DNA of 64,000 nt, from the NCBI GenBank assembly GCA_936432065.2, contig OW386286.2, positions 9,851,208 through 9,915,207 on the forward strand, written 5' to 3'. How positions within the stretch are numbered: position 1 is the stretch's first letter; each line of letters begins with the position of its first letter. The notes below the pieces were generated by a model. That model saw only the letters and a program-made list of their open reading frames with translations, was not told the origin of the DNA and searched no databases. This DNA is from Rutpela maculata (taxonomy: Eukaryota; Arthropoda; Insecta; Coleoptera; Cerambycidae). Position numbers and translations under genes: made by a program. Below, in pieces: positions 20,441 to 35,400 of the stretch.

Positions 20441-23400
20441 TTATAATTTAGCTTTATTTAATATCTCTACTTTTTCCCTAAAAACAAATATGTCATCCGC
20501 TAAGACTTGAGGTAGTTCAAAAGCTGCAAAGTGTCCTCCATCATAATCAGAAATATGAACAAGATTTTTATATTTGTCTCTCAAAATGCTGTCTGGGGGA
20601 TATATTAGATCATTTGAAAATCTTGCACAGGCACTTGGGACGTTAACTGGAATACTAAAAGAAGAAGTATTATTGCTTACATTTGGGACGCAGTAGTTCC
20701 GTAGCGTTATATTTTATACCGAGTCAGAGACAACCATGAGATGGTCAACTGCATGTACAATTTGAGTTTGCAATACTGCACTGGTCTACTGTTTGGGAAA
20801 GTGAGCGTAGATGGCGCGTGCGATGCTTAGAATCAATTTAAAAATGCGCGTAATACATTTTGTTAGCTATTTTTTATGATGCGTTTTCTTACTAACTTAA
20901 TATTTTGTCGAACTCCTCTATACATTTCCTTAAATAAGGAATACAAAAAAAAGAGAAAACAGACTGCAACTAATAGCTATTCTCCGGACTAATACCCCGC
21001 CGAGCGCTGTATTACGAATTACAAACCTGGCCGCGTTAAGTGCAATTCGCGAAGTGGGCGACATCTACATTCTGACAGTTTAATTTGTATACCTAAGAGT
21101 GAACAACAAATCCATTTTCTATTGACATTTAATGGAAGGTTAACTTTGTTGCTGAAACTGTCAAAACAAATCTCAGAAAATTCACTTGATAAAATTATAT
21201 TAGGCATGTTTTCATATTTGTCCGTTCTTTTTAATACTTTAGGAAGCTATAAACGCTACCAAACAAAATTTTCACTGTATTAAACTGTTTTTCTAATGTC
21301 ACAAATGCCAATTATATGTCAAAACTTTGTTGTTCATTATTATAAAAGCGCCATCTGTTGGTAGGTGATTTTGTCACAGAACGCTAAAGTTTCGATTGCA
21401 ACAAACACCAGCCGAAAGACTTATTCCTACTCAAAGGAGCTCGGCGGGGCATTAGTCCGGAGAATAGCTGTTGGATGCAGTCTGTTTTTTTCCCTTGTAT
21501 ATTTAAGGAAATGCATAGAGGAGTTCGACAGAATATTACGTTAGTAAGTGTTCTGCCCTCTAATCTACTTACATTATACGTTTTTGATTGTGATTATATT
21601 TTGAAAAAAAAATAAAACAAAATAGGTCGTTTATTAATAGAAAATGAACAAGAAACAAACTATACTACAATTAACACAAGACTTCTTAAATAGGCTAACC
21701 CACAATAAGGAAAAAGAATTGCTACAAAAAACACTGGCAAAATAAAATGTTTTGAAATAACAAGGAATATTTAAAATGGCACATAAACTGTTTAGTATTG
21801 TTATTCTTTATGAAATTCTGTGTAATAACTCATACAATTTTGTCGTCTGTTTTTTATTTCCAAAGTAATTTGCATGCATGCACATGGCATGTAAATAGAT
21901 TGTACTCCTTGCAACATACTATTTTCTTTTATAAATCGCAGTGTGCTCTTAATGATTTAGATTTTCTTCTGGCAATGTCACAGTACTAGTACGTCCTAAA
22001 AGCTCTTAGCTTTTGAATGAAGAGCAGCAAGTACTACAACAAATTACAACTACTTCTTTGAAGCACAATATGCATACAGAAGAATATTAGCCTGTACATA
22101 CAAATTTTTGCAAAATATCGACGTAAAATGTAGGTACATAAGCAGTGGAAAATAACACAGCCCCACCAAAAAAAAAAAGTTCAAAGCAGCGAACCAGACC
22201 TAGTATCCCCATGTATTTTCGGTCGCTGAATCCGAATCCGGGGTCAAAAAAAATCGTACACCCCCAAAATCTTTAGCTAGAGCCAGAAAACACCCCCGAA
22301 ACGGGATAAAAAGATGCTTAAGCTACGAGAATAGTTGTTACATCCTTATCGTTCGAATTATACAAATTAAGGTTGAACAGCAGCGTACATACAATAGATA
22401 TGAATCACACCCCCAGTAGGCTATTGTCTATGTACAAAAAAAGAGGGTTGAAAGGAACTAAAACGTTAAAGGGTTTTTATTGTTTATTATGTTCAATTGA
22501 CCCCTAGATATGAAAAAACCGCGGAGTGCTACCATTTAAAGTGGTGCGTTTTTGAGATCGAAGTAAAAAGGTCCACTTTTCATATTTTTTTTTGCTCGAA
22601 AACTATGAATTTTTTCTATAAACATGTCAATAGAAAAGTGTGTAGAGATTTAAATTTCCAATCGAAATGGCACCTTCAGAAGTCAAAAATTTTTTTTTTA
22701 CAAAAATACGTCAAAAAAACAAAACAAAAAAAAAACGAAAAAATGCGATTTTTAAATTTTTTTTAATTTTAGCCTGTAACTATTTTTCGGGTACATTTAG
22801 GCATAGACATTGCTCCATAACAAAAAAAGCTGGTGTTTTACCCGTTAAAATGAGATTTTGTAAACAGTTTTACGATTCATAGTGACCGAGATATAGCGTT
22901 TCAAAGTTTGCAACTTTTAACTTTTTTTGCTAATTTTTACTATTTTTTTTCAAATTTCGTCCTGTAACTTTTTTCTGAGTGAATTTAGGTGTAGACATTA
23001 TTATACTAAAGTGAAAGCTGACTTTACGCCCGTTGAAATGGTGGCTGGTAAAAGTCTCTACGATAAATAGAAACCTAGATACAGCGTTTCGAAAAGTGTT
23101 ACTTTTATTAACTTTCTTCCAGTTTTTACGTTCTTTTTTAAACTTCGGCCTATAACTTATTTGTCAAATACAGATATTGCTACATGGAATGTACTCGCAG
23201 CATTCTTGTTTAAATGGTCTGCAATAGAAGTTTATGTGATCAATAGTAACCAAGATACAGTCTAGATAGTTCTTCTCTCTTCCACACAACGCAGGCGTTT
23301 CGAATTTTTATAGAAGTCACTGTAACTTTTTATAGTTAAATCTTACATAGGGGGTAGTTTTCACACCCTCAGGGTTGACAGTGTAGGATGTTGATGGTAC

Positions 23401-26400
23401 GTAAGTTTCTGGTTCTATTTTAGAGTACTACGCAATTTCAGCCAATCATAGCATCCATGAAAACAGAAATCCTGTTGGATTTTACGTTTTTTCTTGTTTT
23501 CTCGTGTCCTTAACTTAAAGGTGGTTGTTCTCAACCCTATAGGGGCAGTTTATAAAGATTACTTCGGACCTGATGTAGTTTTTTAACACTTTAACAAAAC
23601 TTAGACATTTCTAGCTTTTTTAGCAGTCATTGCTGTTTTGGATCGATTTTTTTATATATGGGGGCTAATTTTCGCCCCTCCCTGGGGGTGTGTTTCATAT
23701 CTATTGTATGTACGCTGCTGTTTAACCTTAATTTGTATAATTCGATTGTTTAAGAAGTAACAACTATTCTGGTAGCTTAATCTTCTTTTATTCCATTTCA
23801 GGGGTGTTTTTTGGCTCTAGATAATGATTTTGGGGGTGTACGATTTTTTTTGACCCCGGATTCGGATTCAGCGGCCGAAAATACATAAGCATCCATGGGT
23901 CTGGTTCGCTGTTTTGAACTTTTATTTTTTTTGCGGAGCTGTGTAATTATAGTTCACCGCCAGTTTTTTTTTTCAATTTTTTGTTCTAGTTTAATGATTC
24001 ATGGGTATGACGAAAAGTATAATATGCACCGCGGGTCGCGGTCGAACCGTGCGATTTTTTAATCTCGAATACTTGCAAACCTCGGCCCTAAGGGTCTAGA
24101 ATTGCGGAATGTATTCTCGAACAAAAAAAAGTGCACTTACGATCCTTGGTACATATTAAGCTTTCAGACTGCGATATTGAATCCACCATCTCGTTTTTGC
24201 AAATTCTAGTGTCGGATTAATCATTAGCGAGTCTGAAAACTTACAGATAATAATATTAGTGTACATGAATGAATGTTATGAATTTTGGCCAGCTATTCGG
24301 GAAAATTCCACATTCTGGCGGTCAATAGCATTTTCAAGCATTTCAAACATACTGTATATACTGTGAAAGTTTAATTGGTATAATACATTCAATAACATAC
24401 CTATCTAATTGAAGCGCAGAATATTCCTTGTTGAAGAACTCAGAATACAGTCTCATAGATGTTGTAATAGATTTACTAATCCAGTATATCATCACATTGT
24501 CTAGAAGATCTGTAACTGCGAATTTTTTCGATAAACCTCCATCGTCTAGGTCTTTCCATGTTGGATTGGTCCAGGTTATGAATTTTTCTAGTATATATGC
24601 TGCCAGTCCCACTGGACTATCTCTTAAGGCAACTCCTGAAGAAAATTGAATGTTGTTCATATTGTCATTCTTTACTAGTTTTTGAGCCGGTCTTTGTCAG
24701 GTATTTTGGTAACATATAACATAGATGGACCTGAAGCTAGTTCTTATTCGAATAAAATGTTCTTATTATTCATTAATGAAGACTACAAAATAATTAACCC
24801 TTGTCTAATTATTTCAGTGAGTTGGGTAAAGCACTCAAGTAAAGTCCTTCAAAGTAGTGCTTGAAGCATTTTCATTTCCATGCTTCAATTACTTTTAAGG
24901 GAGAGTATTTGCTATTTGTTGTTTTAATTACTTTGCATAATTGCTTGGGGCTTTAAAGACCTTTCAGACTACTTAATTACTTTCCAAGTGCCTCGGTTAA
25001 TTTCAATGTAATTGAAATATTTTTTAGTACCTACTTCAATTATTTTAAATAGTAACTGAAATCGTTTAGACCTATTACCTGACCGGGATGTAAGTAGATT
25101 TAAAATCTTACCTATAGTATCGGGTTTTGTTGCTTGTAGATGCATGTATCCACTTTCCAGAAGTAAACGTTGAAAGAATTGAGTTAAAGGATACACTTTA
25201 TCCTCCATTTCCTTGCCTACAATCAAAGAAGGGTAAAAACTTCCAAGCCATAGTTTCAAGCTAGAGAAAGAGTTAACGAAGCACGAATTAGCATGTACAC
25301 CGATTATTTTCTCTGGGTAAAGAATGGCCATTTGTTGAACTATATTCCCACCCCAATCTCCTCCTTGGGTGTAATATTTTTCATATCCCAATCTGTTCAT
25401 GAAATTTTTGAAAATTACAGCCATTTGAGCAGGTCCTAAGCCCGGTCGAACTGCCGCTTCGGAAAAGCCATATCCTGCATATTAAGAACAATACTAATAA
25501 ATAAATTAATAGTTTAAAAAACTAAAAAAAAACATGCTCTTATAAATACTGCACTAAAAAGCCAAAAAGTAATCGTCGAACGTGTTGTCTCTGCCTACCC
25601 CGTAAGGACCTTAGTAAGTGTAAGTCGTGTTTGTAATTAAGTATAATGAGTATAAAAGCGTGGGGTGTTTTTCAAACGCTATTTCGAACAGGTTCGATAA
25701 TTAAAACGCTGAAGACATCATTAGATTAAATTAAAAACAACTTAATTACAAACACGACTTACATTAAAGCCTTACGGGGTAGACACAGACAACAGGTTCG
25801 ACGAATATTTTTTGCTTTTTAGTGCAGTATTTATAAAAGCGTATTTTTTTAGTTTTTAAACTATTAATTATTTTTTTTACTTTTTAGTCTTATACTTAAG
25901 GAGAGAATTTTGGCACTTTCGAAAAAACAAACGATTTGTTAAATTTGGAGCGGATAATTGTAATCTGCAACCTCGATAACCCAGTTTTGACCACATATTT
26001 GTTTTCTACTCATCAAGCCCTTTCTTTTTGATGTGCATCTTTCTATTTGTACGCCACTGACGGCTTTATATAAACAAATAACATATACAAATAATATACC
26101 AGTCGATAGAAAAAATAATGGTCTTTATTTTTTATATCTTGTAGAATTTTGATTTATTGGGCCGTTTTAGAGGTATAGCCAAACATGTGTCGTTGTTCGA
26201 AGGCTCCTCACTCTTTTTTGCTGTGGGGCCTTAAAAAAGAAAATAGCAAAAAGCAAATGAAGGGTCTTATGCAAAATTTTATACTCTATCGAATGGCGCC
26301 AAGATCATTCCTCTAGCTCCTACCGTGAAGAAAATAAAATGGTAAAAAAAAAATTTCAAAAATACTTACGTAATTTATCTTTTTGTTTATAAAATTTGTT

Positions 26401-29400
26401 TAAACAATTACCAATGAAAATTTAAAGTTTATGTGATCTTATAGTACTTTTGAATATAAAAACAGTAATAATAATTAAAATTAATAAAAAAAATTTCAAC
26501 CTCTCTTTTTCAGTTCTTTGTTAGGTTAAATAATTAATAACTAATAGACTATAACAATTAAAAACATCGCAATGTCATAATCCCATAAAGTATAGTTGAC
26601 ATAGGGTCTCCAGGAAGCGAAATAATTTTAGTGGCTTTTGTTTAACAATTATCCGACTTGAAATACAAACGCAAACTCTAAAAAAATTTGTTAAACAATA
26701 TGCTCATTTTATGAAAAATCACTGAAAAATTTTTTTTACAACAGGATATTGTTCCTTTAAGTGTCTAAAATAATAGCATATTTTTTTTTAATTTTTAAAT
26801 ATATATTTAATACCAAAAACATATTTTTACTTATTACAGCAGGTTTCAGAGCATCGTAAGGGCTTCGCCGCGCGGAGCTCTATTTTCAACATTAAATTAA
26901 AATTATTAATAATAGAGATAGAGTTTCGGGAGTCGGGACTTTTTTTATTGGAAATTTCTTCCTCTTTAAGAATCTTTCTTTAAAATTTCTTAAATACTAA
27001 TAGTTTTCCAGTTATTTACAAAGAACAGAATAGAATTTTTCTTCTCATAGCAAAATCTGACAGAAAGTGAAGTATTTTTCGAAGACCCTTTTTTTCCCAA
27101 AAATTGAATCTATCGAAAAATAATGCAGATATCGATCTGAAAATTTTCCCAGATATTCCCTCCTATATAACACGTACTTTAGTAAAATTTCAAAAATGTT
27201 TCTAAAATTTTGCTGAAATTAAAGATTTTTTTCAAAATTCCCGATTTTTTTGAATTTACTCCGGACCTAATAAAGCTATCTTAACGTTCGGGGCCCATTT
27301 TATAGGTTTTTTAATACCTATAACTTTTTCATTTGAACTTTCCTCTCAGATTATTAGCCTTCTATTTAAACGCGAAAAACCGACTTTTCAACTTTACCAC
27401 CCCCTCACCCCCCTTATCCCATATGACATCACTTGGCACGCGTTTTGGATGTCCAGCCTATCAACTTAAAACAATAAAATCGTAGTTATCTATTTTCGCC
27501 ACATTTTTATACTTTTCGTGACAATTCGACTAGACTATTTACTGCCCACTTCGCTTGACGTGCGTCCTATCAAAAATAGACATATATAGTGTTATTTTTG
27601 CCCAAAATTTTATTTCCGTGATAGATTGCCCACATATTCTAAGTATATATTTTGTGAACTTTATGGCAGATCGTTTCTGTTTCTATTTACTTTATTCTTG
27701 AATTATTGGTAAATCGAGTATTTTACCTGGGAGCGAAGGTGCTATAACTTCAAAAACAAAATCTCTCCCTTTCTGCGGCGTAGTCAGCAAAGGTATTATT
27801 TCATAGAACTCTCTGACGGACCCTGGCCATCCATGTAATAAGAGCAGTGGTAACACTTTCAAACCCTTGACTTCGGTTGGCTTAACATGCAAATAATGCA
27901 ACTTCAAACCCTGTATGCTCACTGTAAACTGAGGGTATTGGTTCAAGAACTTCTCACGTTCCCTCCAATTATATTTCGTTGCCCAGAAGTCAACGATGTT
28001 CTCTAAAAGATTGGTATTTATTCCGTAGTTTTGTTTAACTCCTTCCAATGGCGCTTGCAGAGGCAATGCATTGGCAAGCCTTCCTTGCAAATCTTTGAGA
28101 ATCTGAAATATATATTAAAAAGTGAATGTGGTGAAAAATACGTTTGAGTTTCTTATTTGTTAATCTTTACACCAATCCAGTGGCTCCAGAAATCGAAATG
28201 CCTGGCCAAAATTCTGAACATGGTTAAATCGCCTAAAAATGATCAATCATAAAAAATATTTAAAAAAATTATTTGATGTACAAAAATTGAAGAAACGTGA
28301 CAAAAAAATGAAAATGGACAAATCGGCAAAAAATGGTGAAATAAGCATGGAAAAAATATTGAAAAAAATATTTTATTGGGAGTGGAAAATATGAAAAACG
28401 TGGCAAAATAATTTAAGAATGGGTCCGTTTTCTAAAAATGAGTATATTTAGCATGGAACCATTATTTAAATAAAAATAAAGATAATTGGAGGTAGTTTGC
28501 AGAAAAGTAAAATAAGTGTTAAAAAAAACAAGCTAAAAACGTAGGTACTCTTCGCGAATTTACTGAGCATTTTATATAATTGTTACACATTCTACAGGAT
28601 ATTCCTCACAGTTTTCTTTTAAATAATGTTAGTTTTTGGACATCCTAAATTTTGTGATACCAACTTTGTTATGAAAAAAAAAATAGAAAAAAAAAACATC
28701 CAACCTGTCTGGGATTAAAACACGGGATCTTTGGATTGCCAAACTTTTAACGACTGCACCATCACACATTACCACGAAAATTGAATGCCCGTAATATACA
28801 GTGTGTCCCAGGATAGATGTAACAAGTAATGGACCAAACGTTTTGGAATTTTCGAATGGTATTTGGAGATTGAGTCCTGCTTGTTGTAAAACTAAAGTAT
28901 ACCAAAAATGACTTGATTTGGTGTTCTACAGCAAAGCTGTAAAAATCACCACTAATAAAGTACCTTTATTTTTCAAAATATGAAAAAATTCCACTAAGAA
29001 AAGTTATTTAGAATGCAATTTTATACCTCTATACCAAATTTCAGGAATAGAAAATTGTTTTTTTGAAACTTCCCATTTTTTGCGAATTAAGAGTTGAATT
29101 CATATTTAAAGTTGTGTATAAGCAAATGTTAATCATCTCAAAAAGTAGGCTAGTGGTAAATAAAAAATTGAATATACGAGATATAAGAAGGTATAATGTT
29201 AATCGAACTAATTGTAAAACAAGAAACAATTACTAACAGAAGATTAATGAGGTTTAAAAATTATAACAAGTAATAAATGTCAAAAACATAACAGATTCAC
29301 AAACAAATTAATTATTGACCAATACAAAACAATGTTTACATTTTTTTTATTATTCGACGTAGCTACCACCCACATCCACACACATTTCGATCCTTCGCCT

Positions 29401-32400
29401 GAAGTCCTTAAAACTGTTTCGAATATGATCTAACGGTATGGAGTTTACGGCATTTGTAATTCTCTCCTTTAATACTGCTACACGTTAGGAAGTGGTTCAG
29501 CGTAAACCAACTGCTTGAGGCGACCCCATAAAAAGAAATCCAATATTGATAGGTCTGGGGATCTCGCCGGCCACTTCGGTCCATTCCTGGCAATCCAATT
29601 TTCTCCAAAATTTAAATTCAACCACCGATTAACCATTTCTATGGAGTCGCCAGGGCAACCATCATGTTGAAAATGAACTAAAGGCATATCTCTTAAAATA
29701 TTTAAATGTTCATCAGAAAATCTTTCAAGAAGCTGTAAATAAGTGTGCTGGTTTAACCTTCCCTCAATGAAATAAGGTCCAATAACTCCAACGTGATAAG
29801 AAACGGCACACCACAAATTCACTTTTTTATAATATTTTCTTCTACAATTAATTCTAAAATTTGGATTTTCAGAAGCCTAAAACCGACAATTCTGAGATGA
29901 ACCATTGGTTCTGAATGTAGATTCATCTGAGAAAATTATGAAATGATGAAAAAATCTCTCTTCCATGATTTTTTCTCCAATGGTCAAACAAAAACCCAAC
30001 CTACGGCCGTCATCTCCCTCTTCAAACGTATGTTTATAATTTGCTTTATATGCCCTAATTTTCTTTGCCTTGTAAATTCTTTGGAGTTCAGACTTGCTAA
30101 TATTAATAAGAGCTGATCTCTCTCTTAGTGGCATCCTAGGATTTTCTACAACAGAGACATGAGCTATAATAGCCCCAACATTGCTTCATCATATGCTTTT
30201 ATTTTTCTTTTCATGTGAAGAACACTACCAGTAGCCAGAAACTTTTGAATTATTCTCATAGCCTGAGTACGTGACAAAGCAGTGTTTGGAAATTTCAAAT
30301 TAAATTGGCTTACCACTTCTCTTAGCGAGTTTTCACCTCCAATTCCGTAGCATTGCACAATATAAATTTTTCCACGCACTGTGAGTACCATTTTCACTTA
30401 ATTTTTTATGCTTGGTTCGTTAATTTGAAACAGAAATTAAGGCTAATATTGACTACCTCGTGCTTACAAGAAACGTGACGGACGGACAGACAGATGGACA
30501 TTTTGAAAGTTGTTCAAAATTCGTTCACTAACACAATGATATGAAAATTTTTTCTCTACGAGCGATATTTCCGGTTTTAGAAATGTGCCAATCAAATGTA
30601 ATATACTTTTCGTTTTTGCGAAGAGTATAATAATCGTCAAGTCGCCTAGAAAATAGTATATTGAACATGTAAAACACATTACAAAAAAAAAATTGAGGCC
30701 CTCGGTTCTTGTTTACACACTAAATCACAATTTTATGGTTTTTCATCCCGTTTAATAATGAGGTGGGAATGGTAATGGGGCTAATATAAAAAAATATTAA
30801 TTATTGTTTTATTAATTTTTAATTCAAATTCGTAATCAGCAACCCTAAAATTATAAATAATATTAGTTTATTAATAAATTCCCACTGCTTTCTTTATACT
30901 TATTTTTTAACTTTAGATGTGGTTTTCACCCTTTCAGAGGTAAGAGCAATTATTTTTCTTTTTAGGGGATGAGTTTATGTTTCAAAAATGTAACAATCTG
31001 CTAAGAAAGTCCTAAAATTTTTCAAAATAAACAAAAAATAATGAATTCATACATTTTACCCCTTTTATAATGGCCACAGGTGAGGGTGCAACATAAAATT
31101 TTTAATTTCTGATTGACATTCGTGATCAGCGACTCCAAAAACATAAATAATATAAGTTTCTTCGTTAATTATTGATTTCTTGACTCAAGAGGTAGTTTTC
31201 AACCTTTTAGGGGTAAAAGCATATCTATTCCAGACAGAACGACAGACAGAATTTTTTTTGCTCAAACTTAAAATCTCGAAATTTCATGACATTCTAAGCC
31301 TATATGAACAATAATAATTTTTCATCAAATTCAAACGTATTTTTAACTGACTTCAATATCGATAATAGTTAATAAAGTTAATGGGCGACGGTGAAATTTT
31401 ATTTCATAATATTTAGCAACTTTTTTCGAAGGCGAAGAAGAACACAGTTTTTTACTCAAGGGCGGATTTACGGGGAGGTAATGAATCACATGAATCACAA
31501 AGATATAAAAAAAATTATGATTTGCTAATAACAAAAGAAGAGTAAAGAATTTTGTTATTTAATTAATGTATTTTACTAAGTATAAATTAAAATTTTTACT
31601 ATTTTTAATTAAGTGGTTGTTTTCCAAATATGATTGTTTTTGTATGTTATGTATATAAACTGTCTTTACTTTTCATAATAAAGGGCATAGCAGGATGAGC
31701 ATGTAAAATCTGCCCCCAAACAAAATTTTGTTTGTTGTTAACTATTTGAATATGATTTTCCCAAAATGTCAAGCCTGCAGCCGCCATGTTGGAGGAGTGG
31801 TGGGGGATTTTTTGATTTTCGTTTTTTTAAAATTTCCTAGGATACTGTTGTACGAAAAAATCCGAAATATTTCACAGTTGTTACTTACATGTTGGACTAT
31901 TTACCCAATTTTTTTCATAATTTTTTAATCCAAATTTCGTATGCAAAAAAATTTTGCAAATTTTTGAACACCATTTTTTGGCACTTTAAGAAAGAGGGCC
32001 ACTCTGAATTTTTCATCGTAAATTACGCATTTATCAAGGCCTATTCCCAAATTTTTTCATATTTTTAAAAGATGTAGAAGATAGTTAAAAAAACGAAAAA
32101 CTGCATTACCGACCATTCTCTTATACGCGCCTCACTATCATTTGGACGCATGTTAGTCTATGTAATGAAGGCAAAAATAGTGTAAATACCTTTCCCCCAT
32201 TTTCGAGGATGCTGAACACGATGAAAGTGGTGGGAGAAGTTTTTGATGGCCGCAACCCCCTGAAACGGCCAGCCCTTTTATGGATCCCTTTATACTTGAA
32301 ATATCATGGAAGGGGGTTATAGAGTAAGTGGAATTCAGACAGCAGGCCTAGGGTTGATTAAACCCTCCCGGGGGGGGGGGGAGGGGTGGAAAATAATTTT

Positions 32401-35400
32401 TTTTTCAAATGATTCGGATCAAACGCGTATCCCCCCGTTTTCGGGGTCGCTAATCACGGGAAAAATATTCATTTCCCTCAAACGGTGAATGAGGGCGTTT
32501 CTACCCAGGGATTAATACCTACACTACTATCATCATACAATTAGTTTTCTATCCATCATTACAGAAGTTATTAATATTAACAAGCCCTAATTTTTATAAA
32601 CGTTATTTCTTGGAAACTGTTGATAACTGGTACTTACTAAACTTGTACGACTATCGGATAGTTAAATTGTAATAAATTAACCTTAAGATTTTCCATCGGA
32701 CATTAATAGAAGAATAATTACTTCCACATCCAGTGGAAGTATAGTAACGACAAAAAAATTTCGAAAATTTTTATTGATCAAATAGGCTTAGAATATCGTG
32801 AAACGTCGAGATTTTAAGTTTGAGCGAAGAACAAATTTCTGTCTGTCTGTCGGTCTCTGTAACTTTTTTGTGCGCACGATTACTCTGGAACCGTTTAAGA
32901 TATTGACTTGAAATTTAGTATACGTATATACTTTAACGGGATCTGGAACTAGATTATATTTATATCTTATTCCGTCGAAGGGTTGGGAGGTAAATTGGGG
33001 TAAATAGGTAAGTGAAGCAGGTAAGAGTCCATAAATTTGGAATTTAATATACAGTGTGTCTCACTTTTCATCACTACACCCCAATATCTCGGCCATTTGT
33101 TGATCGATTTAGATCAAATTTGGTATACTTCTTTTGTTTCAGATTGTGATTAAAAAGTTATTTAAAAATTTTTTTTTCGAAATTAAATACACCTACTATG
33201 ATCAAAAGAAATGGGCAAAAATTAGGAATTTATATTAGCGATTGAGATAGGGTCCTGTATACCAAATTTCGTTAAAAAATATTCATTCGTTCACAAAAAA
33301 ATCATATCTAAGATTTCAATAATAATCACCCTACTATTCGAGTTATTTATTGTCGGATGTTTACATAACTTGGTATTCGTGTAATAAAGGCGCTAATTAA
33401 GCATTAGGACACATTTTTTATCCAAAACACTATTATGAAATGAAATATTTGAAAAATGGTGGCTATTTTTTAAAATACTTAGAACTCGGCATACCAATAT
33501 CTTTGTTAACATGAAGTGCTTTGGACTGGATTTGACAATCCTTATTTTTTCAATTTTATCAGCAATAATTAATTGTTGTGCAGCCATGTTTCAGTTTAAT
33601 TTGATATTCGATATAATTGTCAAATCTATTCCAAAGCACTCCATGTTAACAAAGATATTGGTATGCCGAGTTCTAAGTATTTTGAAAAATAGCTACCATT
33701 TTTCAAATATTCATTTCATAATAATGTTTTGGATAAAAAATGTGCCCTAATGCTTAATTAGCGCCTTTATTACACGAATACCAAGTTATGTAAACATCCG
33801 ACAATAAATAACTCGAATAGTAGGGTGATTATTATTGAAATCTTAGATATGATTTTTTTGTGAACGAATGAATATTTTTTAACGAAATTTGGTATACAGG
33901 GGTTTTGGGTCATGCCGAACAAGATTCTGTTCGATCTCAATCGCTAATATAAATTCCTAATTTTTGCCAATTTCTTTTGATCATAGTAGGTGTATTTAAT
34001 TTCGAAAAAAAAAAATTTAAATAACTTTTTAATCACAATCTGAAGCAAAATAAGTATACCAAATTTGATAAAAATCGATCAACAAATGGCCGAGATATTG
34101 GGGTGTAGTGGTGAAAAGTGAGACACACTGTATACAAGAGAAGTTAAGGTCTCAAAAAATTTTTTGGCATTAGCTACCACTCCTACCCCATTGTTTAAGG
34201 GTATGAAAAAAAAATGTAATTTAGTGTGTTTACAAGAACCAAAAACGTCAAATTATTTTTTTACTTTGTCCACCCCCACTACTACCCCCATCCCAGTACC
34301 GATGTGGGATATCGTTTTATGGGTTTTTGGGGTAGACGATTTCAAATATTATATTATTGAAGTTCCATAAGCAATTATTTCCACATACAGAATGTTTTCG
34401 TTGTGATAGACTTGGTTTTCAAATTTTTTTGCATATGAAATTTACATTTAAAAATTATGAAAAAAAATTGGATAAATAGTCCAACATGTAAGTAACAACT
34501 GTGAATTATTTCGGATTTTTTCGAACAACGGTATCCGAGAAAATTTTAAAAAACGGAAATGAAAAAAACCCCCACCACTCCTCCAATATGGTGGCTGTAG
34601 GCTTGAAATTTTGGGAAAATCATATTTAGGGTAAGTCCCTTCAAATAATTGATAACAAACAAAATTTCGTTTGGGGGCAAATTTTATATGCTCATCCTGC
34701 TATGCTCTTTGTAGTTTCTCTTATTTTAAATAATGTATTGAAAACTATTTTCCCAAAATCTCGCAACTTAGAAATGCCCTCGGAAATGCCTGAAATGCCT
34801 AAACGTTTACAGAAAACAAACTAGTAAAAAATATATCTACTCGTCTACACCTACTGCCAATTTTTTTATTTACATATATTTTTTCTACGGCTGTTAAAAT
34901 TACTGTACATTTTTCCATTATTTTTTTGTACGTAAAACATAAACTTAACATTATTTCACTCCGTCGCAGTGGCGGCTCGTCAGAAGAGGCAGGGGAGGCC
35001 GAGTCTCCTCTAGCAGCATATCCAGGGGTGGTGAGGAAATGTACAAATTGTAATCATATTGCAAGTTAATTGTCTTTTAAATATCAAGCATCCTCTGCAC
35101 ATAATATCACGAGCCGCCACTGCTCTGGTGCGGCCTAGGTATTTATAGTCGAAGAGTGAAAAAAAAAACATCAGTTTTGAACTTAATTATGTAAAAATTG
35201 AGGACAGTTCTAGAAGAAATAAGATATACAACTCATGCATAAGCTGTATTTCTTCAGTCATAGGATTGTCAAACTTCCCATTCGTGAAAGAAGTAAGTAC
35301 CACTTTATGCATTTGTTGCATGAATAAGAATTATAAGAATTTACCTCATCAGAAACATGTATTTTAAACGGTTTAATAGCAGTGTCTTCTTTAGATGGAT

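Larger units (their letters stand above)
31681..34711. mobile_element. Large fold-back element in JHEH intron 1
   Basis: The outer arms are inverted copies: left AAGGGCATAGCAGGATGAGC at 31681, with GGAGGAGTGGTGGGGG further in; right CCCCCACCACTCCTCC, ending GCTCATCCTGCTATGCTCTT near 34711. The arms are about 300 bp (to about 31970, and from about 34420). The interior holds an ACTTCCACATCC repeat which itself carries a TA-inserted palindrome: three layers. No clear target duplication. Confidence 0.65.

Noticed and set aside
22497..22882. Lysine- and phenylalanine-rich frames
   Set aside because: A/T homopolymer-rich fold-back interior; no recognisable similarity.
33393..33750. Two mirror-image frames with the same peptide (ILVCRVLSILKNS)
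   Set aside because: They are the two arms of one palindrome read in opposite directions, not a gene pair.
34959..35130. 8-bp target duplication of the 156-bp MITE
   Set aside because: The flanking octamers match at only five of eight positions, so it is reported as unproven.
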